In this document: positions 10,544 to 19,800 of the stretch, in pieces | Layout: every line of letters starts with the position of its first letter | Numbering within the stretch: position 1 is the first letter of the stretch | Assembly (NCBI GenBank): GCA_000985875.1 | Contig: CCRI01000018.1 | Coordinates: 62,001 to 126,000 of the forward strand | Reading direction: 5' to 3' | Source: Neorhizobium galegae bv. officinalis | Lineage (GTDB): Bacteria > Pseudomonadota > Alphaproteobacteria > Rhizobiales > Rhizobiaceae | Length of the DNA: 64,000 nt | Notes under the pieces: generated by a model | Told to the model about the DNA's origin: nothing | Seen by the model: the letters and a program-made list of their open reading frames with translations, nothing else | Database searches by the model: none | Made by a program: the position numbers and the translations under genes

Positions 10544-13500
10544 CAGACGCCGCCCGCAATTTGGTCCGTCGTCGAACGGTTCGATGAGATGAAAACTGCG
10601 CCAATTGTATCAAGCCTGACACGAGGACCATTGATGCCCGCACGCAGTTCGTTGGCGAGTTGCTCTTCAAAGCCAAACTCCTCACGCTCCCGAGTGCCTG
10701 TATTTTCGCGAACCCGCACCTTTAGTTGCCCGAGGCGCCCATGATCGATGCTCGCTGCTCGCTGCTCCGCCTGGCGTAGGCTCGTTATGAGTTCTGGATC
10801 TGAACGTAGCAAATCCTCCGCCGCCATTCTGGCCTTCTCGCAGAGTTCTCTCCAGTGGGCCAGTTCCGGGAGTTGCAGTTTGAAGAGACGCGGCCAACGC
10901 CTCGAGTTCAGATTGACATCTAGTGCCCCGTTACGGTCGGGTTTCACGCTATACGGACGCGATAACCGGGCCAACAGCGCGACGTCATGCACGGGGTTAA
11001 GTTCACGATCGAGCCATATGGAACGATAAAATGGCACAAGCGCCATATCGCCGCGGCGTCGAACCGCGGCGCGGGCAGCGCTCGTATCGCGGCCATGCGT
11101 TGCGAGCACGCGCATCGCCGCGGCGCTGTCGGCCTCAAGAAGGAAATCAAATCGGAAATAGAACTCGGCAGGTTGATCGCCAATGTGATCGGGCGCGAAG
11201 CGCCACATAGCGAAGGATCGACCGCGGTCGTCAGCGTCCGTCAACGCCGTCAAGCCATTGATCAAGGGATCGCCATATCGCAGAAGGCCCACGCCTTCGG
11301 CCCGAGCAGCGTTGCCGAGGGCGGTGCGTCTTCGAAACGTATAGGGAATGGTCTTGATTGCCCGCCCGTACCTCGGCGCAAACTCCAAATCGAGTGCATT
11401 TGCGCACCGTACTAAAAACGCCGGAAGCGAGACCAGTGTATGAGGATTACCCGTTGAGTAGACGTAACGAAATGGCGCTGCGCCATTGGCGGCTGTAAGC
11501 GGCGGCCCAATGTCTGTGCGCCCGAATTGCAGCGTTTGGTCGAGCCAGGCTGCTGTATCACTCGCCAGCGTCTGCCAATCCTCGTCAACGTCCGAAAGCT
11601 CATCGACCATAGCGGTTGAAGGCGCTCCCAAGGCATCAAGGGCATCTTGCTGATCGATCGATTTGATTTCGCGTTCGATGAAACCTTGGTCGCCCGTGGC
11701 GCGCGCCGTTAAATCGACAATAGCCTCGGAACCGTCCGTGAACAGGGTGCGCGCGATCTCGCCGACTGTCTGATCGATCAAATATTGAAGGCTTGCGACC
11801 GAACGGTCGAACACCCGGAGGGCAATGTTGAGAAAGTCAATCCAGGCCAATTCCATTGGATCGTCCTCGCAGGCTAGTACGAACGAACGAACCGCGTCGC
11901 CGGATCCATACCGATCGACCCGGCCAAGACGCTGCTCTATCCGGTTTGGGTTGAGCGGCAGGTCATAGTGGATGACCACTTTTTTTCCGCCCTGGAGGTT
12001 GAGACCCTCCTCTGCTCGTCGGTCACACACGAGTACCGGATGGTCTACCGCGGCTGTAAAGGCTGTCCAGGCATCATCGTCTGGGTCGTGCCGATCGACC
12101 GTAATTCTCAACCCATCACGGATGCGCTTCGTAAGGGCATCGGCGGTCTTTGGATCGGAACAGAATACCACACATTGCGTGCGACTACCCACCACCGTAG
12201 CGAGCGCTTTGAGCAGCGCTTGTGCCCGGTCTTCAAAAAGACCTTCGCGCCCGAGGCAGCGGTTGACAGAAGCTAAGTGCGCGCAATCGGCAATCTCCGC
12301 GGGTTGATCGGCAAGGGAACCGAGTATCGCTGCCTCAGGTGCCGGATATTGCGAGACGCCCTCAAGCAATTCCCAGAAAGCACGCACACGATCGCTCCAA
12401 TCCTTATCGGAGCCGGCCACATCGAGTTTTAAGGCCTCATTAAACCGCCAGTCTTCCAGAGCGGCAGTTAGGGAGGCCCGATCGGAGCTACGATACCCGA
12501 TAATCTCTGCCCCGGAACGCTCGGGGGTAAGCCCCCCGATGCTGCGTCTCCGATTGCGCAAGATGCGTCGGTGCAATCTGTAAACTTCGCTGAGATGAGC
12601 ATGTAGCAGTCCAATCGCCTCAATCAGTGCAGGATCGTCGGGATCGGGCATCGTATCGATGACACCACGCAGACCTTCGGCAAGCTCTTGTAGCAAATCG
12701 TCGTTAGGGAAAAGAACGACCAATTGCTCGATGGTATAATCCAGGTAGAGCGCATTTTCTGGCGTTAGCCCCGCTACAATCTCCGCCAGTGTCTGGCGGC
12801 TTTCGATCTTTTGGCGAAACGCTGCCTCACCATCCAGCGGATAGGTCAGGGAGTCGAGGAGATGGAGCATTCTAAGAAAGCCTCCCTCATTATGGAGGGC
12901 CGGCGTCGCGGATAACAATAAAACACGCTCGATGGACGGCGAGGCTGCTGCGATCACGTGGTATAGTCCGTCACCGGCGCCTGTCTTTTGCTTCGTCAAA
13001 TGATGTGCTTCGTCAATGACTAGCATGGTCACGTTTGGAAGAAGCGCGCGTATCCTGTCTTCATCGTCGATTGAGACAACGTCGATGCTGTGGTCCAAGC
13101 AGGGGCCGAGAAAAAACTTGTTTGCAAGCTCCCATCGCCACTGCTTGACGAGCGCAGGCGGCACAATCAAGAGAACGCTGCATCTATTTTCCGTATCAAG
13201 AACGCATTGCCGGATAAGCACGCCCGCTTCAATAGTTTTGCCCAGCCCGACCTCGTCCGCGAGCAGGTAGCGCTGCACGGGATCCTGAAGAATGCGCCGC
13301 ACCACCTCGACCTGGTGCGCCTCGATTTCGATTGCAGATGCGAGCAGAGCCGACATTCCCATTGACGCTGCGCGCTGGCTCGTCTGCGACCGGACGAACG
13401 CGCTGCGTCCATCGGAGAACCGCGGGCTCTCGTTGATCCGGTTGGCAAGGAAGAGCGTCGGGTCTTCGATTGGGCGAGCCCATCGTACGAAAACTGCAGC

Positions 13501-13797
13501 GACCTTCAGGTGCTTGGTTTTGCTGTTAGGGAACTGGACGAGTTGGCTGTCTCCGTGATCGTCAAGCAGCCGACCGATCTCCCAGGAACCTGCTGCCTCG
13601 TCGAAGTGATATATGCGGGTTTGCCCGGCAAGCGTGACTTGCTCGATCAATTCACTTTCAATCTGATGGACGATGGGCTGCGCTGTAGGTGAATCGAAAT
13701 ATTCGACAAAGCATAGAGACCCCCTTTGATCGACCAGCTTGCCGATACCCAGCACAGCATATTCGCTCCCGTTCAACTGAACGAACACTCTTCCCAC
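10543..13797 (-). CDS. dpdE: DpdE-like SNF2/HepA-type helicase
   Basis: This is a 1084-aa SNF2-family ATPase. Walker A is DEVGLGKTIEAG (near residue 182), the DEAH box is LVIDEAHHLT (near 260), motif III is LLSATPALHN, and motif VI is RIEQRLGRVDRYGS (near 640). The HepA/RapA-like arrangement predicts an ATP-driven dsDNA translocase. The start is GTG at 13797, behind a 116-bp AT-rich gap that separates it from the ubiquitin-like operon. A second GTG at 13785 is possible. This first gene of the dpdEFGHIJ run probably carries the promoter for the block. In described Dpd loci the dpdA-D genes precede dpdE, but here the ThiF/E1-like gene does. Confidence 0.75.
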   Translation of the reverse strand: MGRVFVQLNGSEYAVLGIGKLVDQRGSLCFVEYFDSPTAQPIVHQIESELIEQVTLAGQTRIYHFDEAAGSWEIGRLLDDHGDSQLVQFPNSKTKHLKVAAVFVRWARPIEDPTLFLANRINESPRFSDGRSAFVRSQTSQRAASMGMSALLASAIEIEAHQVEVVRRILQDPVQRYLLADEVGLGKTIEAGVLIRQCVLDTENRCSVLLIVPPALVKQWRWELANKFFLGPCLDHSIDVVSIDDEDRIRALLPNVTMLVIDEAHHLTKQKTGAGDGLYHVIAAASPSIERVLLLSATPALHNEGGFLRMLHLLDSLTYPLDGEAAFRQKIESRQTLAEIVAGLTPENALYLDYTIEQLVVLFPNDDLLQELAEGLRGVIDTMPDPDDPALIEAIGLLHAHLSEVYRLHRRILRNRRRSIGGLTPERSGAEIIGYRSSDRASLTAALEDWRFNEALKLDVAGSDKDWSDRVRAFWELLEGVSQYPAPEAAILGSLADQPAEIADCAHLASVNRCLGREGLFEDRAQALLKALATVVGSRTQCVVFCSDPKTADALTKRIRDGLRITVDRHDPDDDAWTAFTAAVDHPVLVCDRRAEEGLNLQGGKKVVIHYDLPLNPNRIEQRLGRVDRYGSGDAVRSFVLACEDDPMELAWIDFLNIALRVFDRSVASLQYLIDQTVGEIARTLFTDGSEAIVDLTARATGDQGFIEREIKSIDQQDALDALGAPSTAMVDELSDVDEDWQTLASDTAAWLDQTLQFGRTDIGPPLTAANGAAPFRYVYSTGNPHTLVSLPAFLVRCANALDLEFAPRYGRAIKTIPYTFRRRTALGNAARAEGVGLLRYGDPLINGLTALTDADDRGRSFAMWRFAPDHIGDQPAEFYFRFDFLLEADSAAAMRVLATHGRDTSAARAAVRRRGDMALVPFYRSIWLDRELNPVHDVALLARLSRPYSVKPDRNGALDVNLNSRRWPRLFKLQLPELAHWRELCEKARMAAEDLLRSDPELITSLRQAEQRAASIDHGRLGQLKVRVRENTGTREREEFGFEEQLANELRAGINGPRVRLDTIGAVFISSNRSTTDQIAGGV

Positions 13798-13913
13798 CCC
13801 GTTTTAATTTTCCCAACTTATTTCATTAAAGCTGATGATTCGCTGCACAATCGTGAATTTATTTGTTTCTATAAAGCGTCTCTGCCTGGTTGCGACATTT
13901 CGCTCTCAAACAC
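13798..13913 (-). promoter_or_regulatory. AT-rich gap, probable promoter region of the dpdE block
   Basis: This 116-bp spacer is clearly richer in A and T than the genes on either side and has no open frame. It lies directly before the dpdE GTG on the minus strand. I see no convincing -35/-10 pair and no hairpin followed by a T run, so promoter function is inferred from position and composition only. Confidence 0.3.
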
Positions 13914-15278
13914 TTAGCCTAGGTCAATGAATCCGAAAGCGTAAAGGCTGGCAGTAATGTTGGAAACGAGTTCGACGTCGTCGAGCGACAACGCAGAAAC
14001 AGAGAGCACTTCAACGCCCACGCCTCCGTGCAGCCTGCGAAGAACCTCCGCAATGACCAGGCAGCCTGCTATTAGGCCAACAAAGGGCACAGCGACCGTT
14101 CGGGAAGCCAACCTAACCAGCCCGCATTCGTCCATACCCTCCTCGGCGAGTGAGCCATATGCCGGCGCTCCGCGGGACGACTCGTTGCCTTGGCCGACCT
14201 GTTTGCTCCAGATGCCTGCGGTAGTTCGCAGAGCGGGAAATGTATGGAGGCCGATACTGCGGAACGAATTTGGGCCCGCCCCCAGGCCGGCCTCGACGAC
14301 AAGGCCGAAGCCGGCGTTTTCGAGCGCTGCGCGGGCCTCTGCATTGTCGACACCACACAGCACCACACCGGGTTCCGTGGCTGCCCTGCGGGTATGCTCT
14401 CCGAAGAGGCGTTCTTCGATGCAAGTTTCAAAACCGCGTTGTTCGAGCCAGCGCGCGACTACGCGTGTCTTTTTTGTTCCGACATCCTGAGGAAATGACA
14501 GAAGGGACGTGCTGTGGTTCGCGATCGCGATACGGTCTGCGTCTTGGAGTAGGAGCGTAGTTTTTTCGCCGTCGCCGAAATCAAGCGAGGCGAGCGCCCA
14601 GACGAAGGCCTGACCGAGATTGCCCAGTCCGATCAGCCACAACGAGGATGGGAGATAAGAAAGCTCGGGCTCATCGACGCTGCTAAGCCAGTCGTCAGTG
14701 GGTTTCCACAACGACATGCCGAACGCGCGACGCCCGGCAAGCGGATGCGTTTTGGAAAGATAGGCGAAAGCCTCCGCAGCACATGCGGCCGACGCGAGAA
14801 CAGGCGCCAGTCCGATTGCGTGCGCTTCGTCGAGCCGGCGGCCGGACCTTGCCGGCGTGACACCGCCGCGCCAACCGGACCAGGTCAACCGCCATTGCGG
14901 GGCATCCGACGTGGCGGGCGCAACATCGCCGATGACGGCAATAGGCCAAGCCGGGCGCGGGACGCCACTGACCGCGAGCTTACCACCCAGTTCGACTACG
15001 ACATCGCGAATGTCACGGCCGGCGTACAACGGAGTCGAAGCGATGCACTTCGGGAGATCTACGACCTCTACACCACCGAGAAACGTTCGGGCTGCAACGT
15101 TCACCAAGGTCAACAGCGCGGTCTGTTCAAGGGCGGAGGCGCCGATCGAAGGAGCGACGAGAATCGATAGCCCGAAGCTCTCCAGGATTTCCATGGCTTC
15201 AGCGTAGCAGGAGGCCTTGCCGCTATCCATGAAGTACTTGGCGGTGCGGTGCAGTTCGTCAGCGGAAATCGTGGGCAT
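13914..15278 (-). CDS. E1/ThiF-like ubiquitin-activating protein
   Basis: This is a 454-aa protein with an N-terminal region of unknown fold (1-205) and a C-terminal ThiF/E1 adenylation domain. The domain shows LIGLGNLGQ (215-223, nucleotide loop), DADRIAIANHS (246-256), KK at 269-270, and VLCGVDN (307-312), matching the GxGxxG, DxD...N, Lys and Asp signature of E1 enzymes. Cys385 (DECG), before a hydrophobic helix, is the best candidate for the thioester cysteine. ATG at 15278 has GGAG eight bases upstream and follows the JAMM gene stop by two bases; an ATG at 15290 is also in frame. It should adenylate the Ubl C-terminus and pass it to the E2-like protein. It matches the role of BilC in Bil systems. 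Confidence 0.8.
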   Translation of the reverse strand: MPTISADELHRTAKYFMDSGKASCYAEAMEILESFGLSILVAPSIGASALEQTALLTLVNVAARTFLGGVEVVDLPKCIASTPLYAGRDIRDVVVELGGKLAVSGVPRPAWPIAVIGDVAPATSDAPQWRLTWSGWRGGVTPARSGRRLDEAHAIGLAPVLASAACAAEAFAYLSKTHPLAGRRAFGMSLWKPTDDWLSSVDEPELSYLPSSLWLIGLGNLGQAFVWALASLDFGDGEKTTLLLQDADRIAIANHSTSLLSFPQDVGTKKTRVVARWLEQRGFETCIEERLFGEHTRRAATEPGVVLCGVDNAEARAALENAGFGLVVEAGLGAGPNSFRSIGLHTFPALRTTAGIWSKQVGQGNESSRGAPAYGSLAEEGMDECGLVRLASRTVAVPFVGLIAGCLVIAEVLRRLHGGVGVEVLSVSALSLDDVELVSNITASLYAFGFIDLG

Positions 15279-15280
15279 GA

Positions 15281-15802
15281 TCAGCTCCATATGCCGATGT
15301 AGAAGAAATGCGAACCCTGCGGTCCGGACTCGTCGATCCATTGGTGTTCGCCGCGGTACTGATAGATTCCGACTTTCGCGATATCTGTGGGCCGACGGCT
15401 GAAGTTTGGAACGATGAGGGCGATATGGCCTGCGCGGGCCACCATCGGATTCTCCTTGTCGGCGCGGCTCTGCCCCCCACCTCCCGGATGGGTGTGAACA
15501 TCGGCGACGACGGTGAGGCCGCGAGCACGACACAAGGCCCAAAGCCGCGAAAACGCATCGCCGTGCAGGATACAGACCCCGCTGTCATAAGCGGCCGGAT
15601 CGAGATCGTCGTAATAGACGACGTCAGCTATCCGTCTGGCATCACCTTCGACCGTGCCGAGAAGAAACGCACCTGCTTCGTGCTTGCGCTCGCCCCTACG
15701 GTCGAGCTCGGACAGGATCCGGTTCCACAGTTCAGGTGAACAGCGGATGCGGTGATTAGGCGCTACGAACGCCCGTATAATCGCTTTGATGGAAAAGGTC
15801 AT
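15281..15802 (-). CDS. JAMM/Mov34-type deubiquitinase-like metallopeptidase
   Basis: This 173-aa protein carries a complete JAMM zinc site: Glu42 in EAGAFLLG, HTHP at 103-106, and Ser112 and Asp115 in QSRADK. The spacing is that of active JAB1/MPN+ isopeptidases. The ATG at 15802 lies inside the end of the E2 gene, so the two genes overlap by 47 bp in different frames; the 304-codon open frame upstream of this ATG is a shadow of the E2 gene. In Bil and related operons the JAMM enzyme removes or matures the Ubl. Because the Ubl here already ends in glycine, deconjugation is the more likely job. Confidence 0.85.
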   Translation of the reverse strand: MTFSIKAIIRAFVAPNHRIRCSPELWNRILSELDRRGERKHEAGAFLLGTVEGDARRIADVVYYDDLDPAAYDSGVCILHGDAFSRLWALCRARGLTVVADVHTHPGGGGQSRADKENPMVARAGHIALIVPNFSRRPTDIAKVGIYQYRGEHQWIDESGPQGSHFFYIGIWS

Positions 15803-16241
15803 AGATTTGCTCCAGATATCCGATGATGCCGCGCTCGGAGTTCCACAGGCGACTTGGATGCTCCGTCCGCCAGTTGTCGTGTCCTTCGATCGAGTGGCGG
15901 TCGCAGGGGAGATAAAGACATTCGCCGTTTCGCCATTCCGGGCGGAAGACCGCCGCGACATGCGAGACTCCAGTAGGCCAATTTTCCGCTGCCAGAGGCT
16001 TTTCCCCATCGACATCCCAAGGTTGCGCGGTGATGGGAATTTGCGGGTAGCCCGAACATTCGAAGCGGAAGCCGAATTGCGTTGGCGCTGCGCCCCGCAG
16101 GGGCGCGGACACGGAAACCGTAACATACGGCCAGGAAAGCTGGACGAGCTTCCACTTCCCGTCGAACTGGCCGCTCCGGAAATCCGGGGCGGCAAGATCG
16201 CGTTCCAGCAACAGGCGATCGGGAGGAAGGACCACGTTCAT
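15756..16241 (-). CDS. E2-like ubiquitin-conjugating protein
   Basis: This is a 161-aa protein whose order of elements fits prokaryotic E2/UBC folds: a strand pair near residues 30-46, FRFECSGYPQIPI (58-70) in the place of the UBC strand with its proline-rich turn, and LYLPCDRHSIEGHDNW (109-124) with Cys113 as the probable catalytic thioester residue, followed by a C-terminal helix (137-150). ATG 16241 follows the Ubl stop by one base, and an upstream in-frame ATG at 16295 is inside the Ubl gene. It would receive the Ubl from the E1-like protein and transfer it to a target. Similarity to E2-like proteins of Bil and CBASS operons is inferred from motif and context. Confidence 0.72.
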   Translation of the reverse strand: MNVVLPPDRLLLERDLAAPDFRSGQFDGKWKLVQLSWPYVTVSVSAPLRGAAPTQFGFRFECSGYPQIPITAQPWDVDGEKPLAAENWPTGVSHVAAVFRPEWRNGECLYLPCDRHSIEGHDNWRTEHPSRLWNSERGIIGYLEQIYDLFHQSDYTGVRSA

Positions 16242-16242
16242 G

Positions 16243-16734
16243 TCAGCCCTCGACGCGCTTCTCTGGAACGAGGTCGAAGCAGACGGCGCAGGCATTATTG
16301 ATGGTCAATTCCTGTAGCGTCGTGTCGCTGGACGGACGGCTGGTGGAGTTGCAAAGCTGCAGCACGTGCTCGGCCGCGTCCTTGGGATCGATCTTGTACT
16401 TGCGGACCGCCCATTTCTTTACCGCCCGGACGCGCGTGCCGGGTGGGAAACGATGATCTTCCGAACGTTCCAGGTAGTTGACGGTCGTCGCCACGCGACG
16501 GCAACGCGTGACATGAATGCGCGTGCCATCCTTCAGATCGCGCACGATCTCGGCGAGGTCCTTTGACAGAGGCTCATCCGCTTCGCCGATGAAGATATGA
16601 GTATCCTTATCGACTTCGATCGCCGCTTCGGCCATCACTTCGAGAAGCTCGCGAACCGAGGCGGTGCTGCCGAGGAGGACCTCGATCAGTTCGCTGCGAC
16701 CATGAGCCTGCAAAAACACGGTAATCGTGTCCAT
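16243..16734 (-). CDS. Two-domain ubiquitin-like modifier ending in glycine
   Basis: This 163-aa protein appears to have two beta-grasp domains. Residues 3-78 (TITVFLQAHGRSELIEVLLG start, GTRIHVTRC end) match the strand-helix-strand layout of ubiquitin, and a second domain covers about 82-163. The last residues are EKRVEG, so the C-terminal glycine needed for adenylation is already exposed. The tandem arrangement recalls ISG15 and BilA, although sequence identity to either cannot be judged here. The gene opens the Ubl-E2-JAMM-E1 run. The RBS AAGGAAG precedes ATG 16734 by about six bases. A 74-bp gap separates it from the helicase gene, the largest gap in this block. Confidence 0.72.
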   Translation of the reverse strand: MDTITVFLQAHGRSELIEVLLGSTASVRELLEVMAEAAIEVDKDTHIFIGEADEPLSKDLAEIVRDLKDGTRIHVTRCRRVATTVNYLERSEDHRFPPGTRVRAVKKWAVRKYKIDPKDAAEHVLQLCNSTSRPSSDTTLQELTINNACAVCFDLVPEKRVEG

Positions 16735-16808
16735 CTTCGCTTCCTTTCATCGGGTCCGAATGACCCACATAAAGAAAGCGATCCGCGCGCCGAAAAATGG
16801 GGTCGGAT

Positions 16809-19800
16809 TTACCCGGTGCAACGAAAATAATATGGACAGTTTGGGCAGTGGCGGCGATCGGCGTTTTCGACTCCAAAGTCTCCCGCTTCGATCTGCGAGA
16901 TCGCCTTCTGGTAATCGTTTAGCGCTTTTCCAGCGCTATCCGTCGGTACTGGCACGCGGTCGCCCGTCGATAGATATAGCGTCTCGACCTCGATCCTCTT
17001 GCCGGGATTTTCCAACTCGGCACCACGTCTTAGGATCGAGTAGATTGGCTTTTCTGGCTCCGATTTAGTCTTTTTGCCGGTCCGCAGCCTCTGGACGCGG
17101 ACGGTGTTACCCGACTTAACGACTCTGTCGGGCACGACGGTGATCCGTCGGCCCGATATCGGAACCGACCATTCCGGCCGCTCCGCAATCCCCGGTTCCG
17201 CAGTGACAATGCTCGCCATCCTGCTGACCATCTCGCGGGCCGTATTCAGATAAAATCCCGCAAACCCGTGCGTCACGGGCCCGCTCGCCGCCCAGACGGA
17301 CTCTAGGCGCTCCACGGCCACATCGCCGGAAACAGGCTGCCCCGACCGGACCTGCTCCTCGATCCAGTTCGCCGTCTGGTAGACGCACCGATGGAAAGCC
17401 ACGTACGGGGATTCGTCTTTCCCACCCCGAAGGGCATCCACGATCTGATAGCGATACCTTCGACCGCATTGGAGGTAGACGTCGAGATCGCTCACCGGAT
17501 AGACGTCGGCCCAGTGGCCGGTTCTGCTCGCGCTGGATTTGTTCTCGATCTGCGAGAAGTCTGATCCGCGTCCTACGACAATTCTCTGACGGAGCGGCGC
17601 AAGAAATGAAGACTCGCCGGATCCCCGCGTTTTGTATCTTTCCGCGCGCGTCAGCGAAAGATGGTCCCGTGCGCGTGATAGCGCGACGAAGAACAGGCAC
17701 TCCTCTTCCGCCGCATGGCCGTCACGGTCCATCGCGAGACGCTGCAGGCTGGTTGGCGGCGTATAGCGAACGCCCCGCCAATTCCCCGGCATATAGCCGG
17801 TAGCCAAACCCGGCAAATGTACGGCTTCGAACTCCAGGCCTTTGCTGCCGTGAATAGTCATGACGCGAACCGCGTCCATGTCCGTCGCCTCGGAAGATAT
17901 CGCCCTGTAGGCGGTGTCTTCGTTTAGAGCCTCGATACGACGTATGTGGGCCAGGAACTTTTTCCTGCTTCGATCGCGCTGCGAGTTGAACTCGCTACAG
18001 ACCTTTAGCAGTTGGTAGATCGCCACGAGCTTCTGCTGCGCAGAGGAGTTACTGCTGCTCAGAAGAGGTCGGAGATAGGAGCTTCGGTCGATAAGCCAGC
18101 GCGTCAACATCATCCATGGAGAGGCTTTTTCGAGACCCGCGAGTTCCGATCCTAATTTAACGAGACCCGCAGCGGCGGGATCGGTGATCCCGGCGACCTC
18201 GCCTGCCCTCCGAAGCGCTTCAAAAATTGTGAGGCTATTCTCCTTGGCCCAGCCGACCAAACGAAGAGAATCCTCCTCGCTGACGCCGTAGTCCAACATG
18301 GCCGCCACGCGCGGCAATCCGACCGCTCCGTGCTCGGCGTCCAGCGCCAGGAGTGAGAGCAGGTCCCGGATTTCCTCCCGTTCGAAAAGATCGCCGAGAT
18401 AGAGAAGCGGTACACCCAGGCTTTCGAGAACACCGGTGATCCTGGCGAGCGTGAGATGGGATCGAGCAAGGATGACCTGGTTTGAGAAATCGACGCCGCG
18501 GCTCTTTAGGTCGAAGATCTTGTCGCGGATCGCCGCGGCTTCGGCGGCAACCGTCGGAGCGACTGTCAGCGAAACATCGTCGGGCCGCTGCCCGGGGGAG
18601 ACCCCGCGCTGGACACTCCAGGTGCCGCTCAGCCCACCTCCCCTGCCCATCGAAGCAGAGAACGTTTCGAACGCTCGCACGACCGGAGCGAGGGAGCGGT
18701 AGTTGTTTGCCAGAGCTCGCCGCGTTCCACCGAAGTCAGATACGAACCTTGCTACGTTGCTCGGCTCGGCACCGCGAAACCTGTAGATCGACTGGCGGCC
18801 ATCGGCCACGACCCAGAGGTTCGCGCCAGTTTCCCTGATCGCACGGAGCATCTCCGCACTGGCGAAATTGACGTCTTGGTATTCGTCGACGAGGACCTGC
18901 GTAAACCCCGAGATATAAGTCCGGACATCAGAGTTGTCACGAATGAGCGAAATCGCCAAGCCGACGCAGTCCCCGAAATCGACTGCGTCGCGCTCGACGA
19001 GACACTCTTCATAAATCCGGTAGATGGCTGCAATCTCGAGAGATTTTTCCGCCTTCTCGATATCTTCGTCCGTCCTTGCGGCGCGGCGATCGACGGTGGC
19101 GGCAGTTTCCAACTGCTCGGGCGTGATGAGTTCGTCCTTGCAGCGCGAGATGACTTTCAAGACATTCACGAGTTCGTAAGCCGGCTCGTAGAGGTTCTGA
19201 TAATATCGGAGGGGCAGGCGCTCAAGGTTGTCTTCCAGCAAGGCAAGCGACGCCGCCTGATCCAGAACCTGGACGTTTGTGGTCCGTCGGAGCTGGGCAG
19301 GCCATTTCATTATCAGTTCAAGGCCGAAGGCGTGGAATGTCCCTACCCACATCTCGATGGAGGCATTACTGTCCATCGCGGAGAGACGCTCGCGCATTTC
19401 CTCCGCGGCTTTGTTGGAGAACGTGAGCGCGAGGAATTCGCCCGAGTTTAAGCCCTGTCCCAGTAGATGCTCGATACGATGGATCAACGTGCGGGTTTTG
19501 CCGGTACCCGGTCCCGCATCCACGAGGAGCGGCCCCTCGTGCCAGGTCGCCGCAATCCTCTGGCTTTCATCGAGCTCTATCCGCGGTCCGGGGGCCGTGG
19601 GAAGCGCGGCTGCCGGGAGAGGCGGTAGCATCAAGGCACGGATCATCTGGTTCATAACCAGGTTGAATGGAAGCTGGAGCTCTTCGGCGACCTCCGAGAC
19701 TCCCTTCCCGCTAAGATACTGCCCCCTGAGCCAGTCGGTCGGGCAGAGCAGTTCGCCCGCGAAAATGTCGGCCTGCTGTTCCTTCTTCTCGCGGGGCGAA

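Noticed and set aside
15281..16195. 304-codon frame suggesting a longer JAMM protein
   Set aside because: The first 131 codons are low-complexity Ser/Arg sequence overlapping the E2 gene; the JAMM domain begins at the ATG at 15802.
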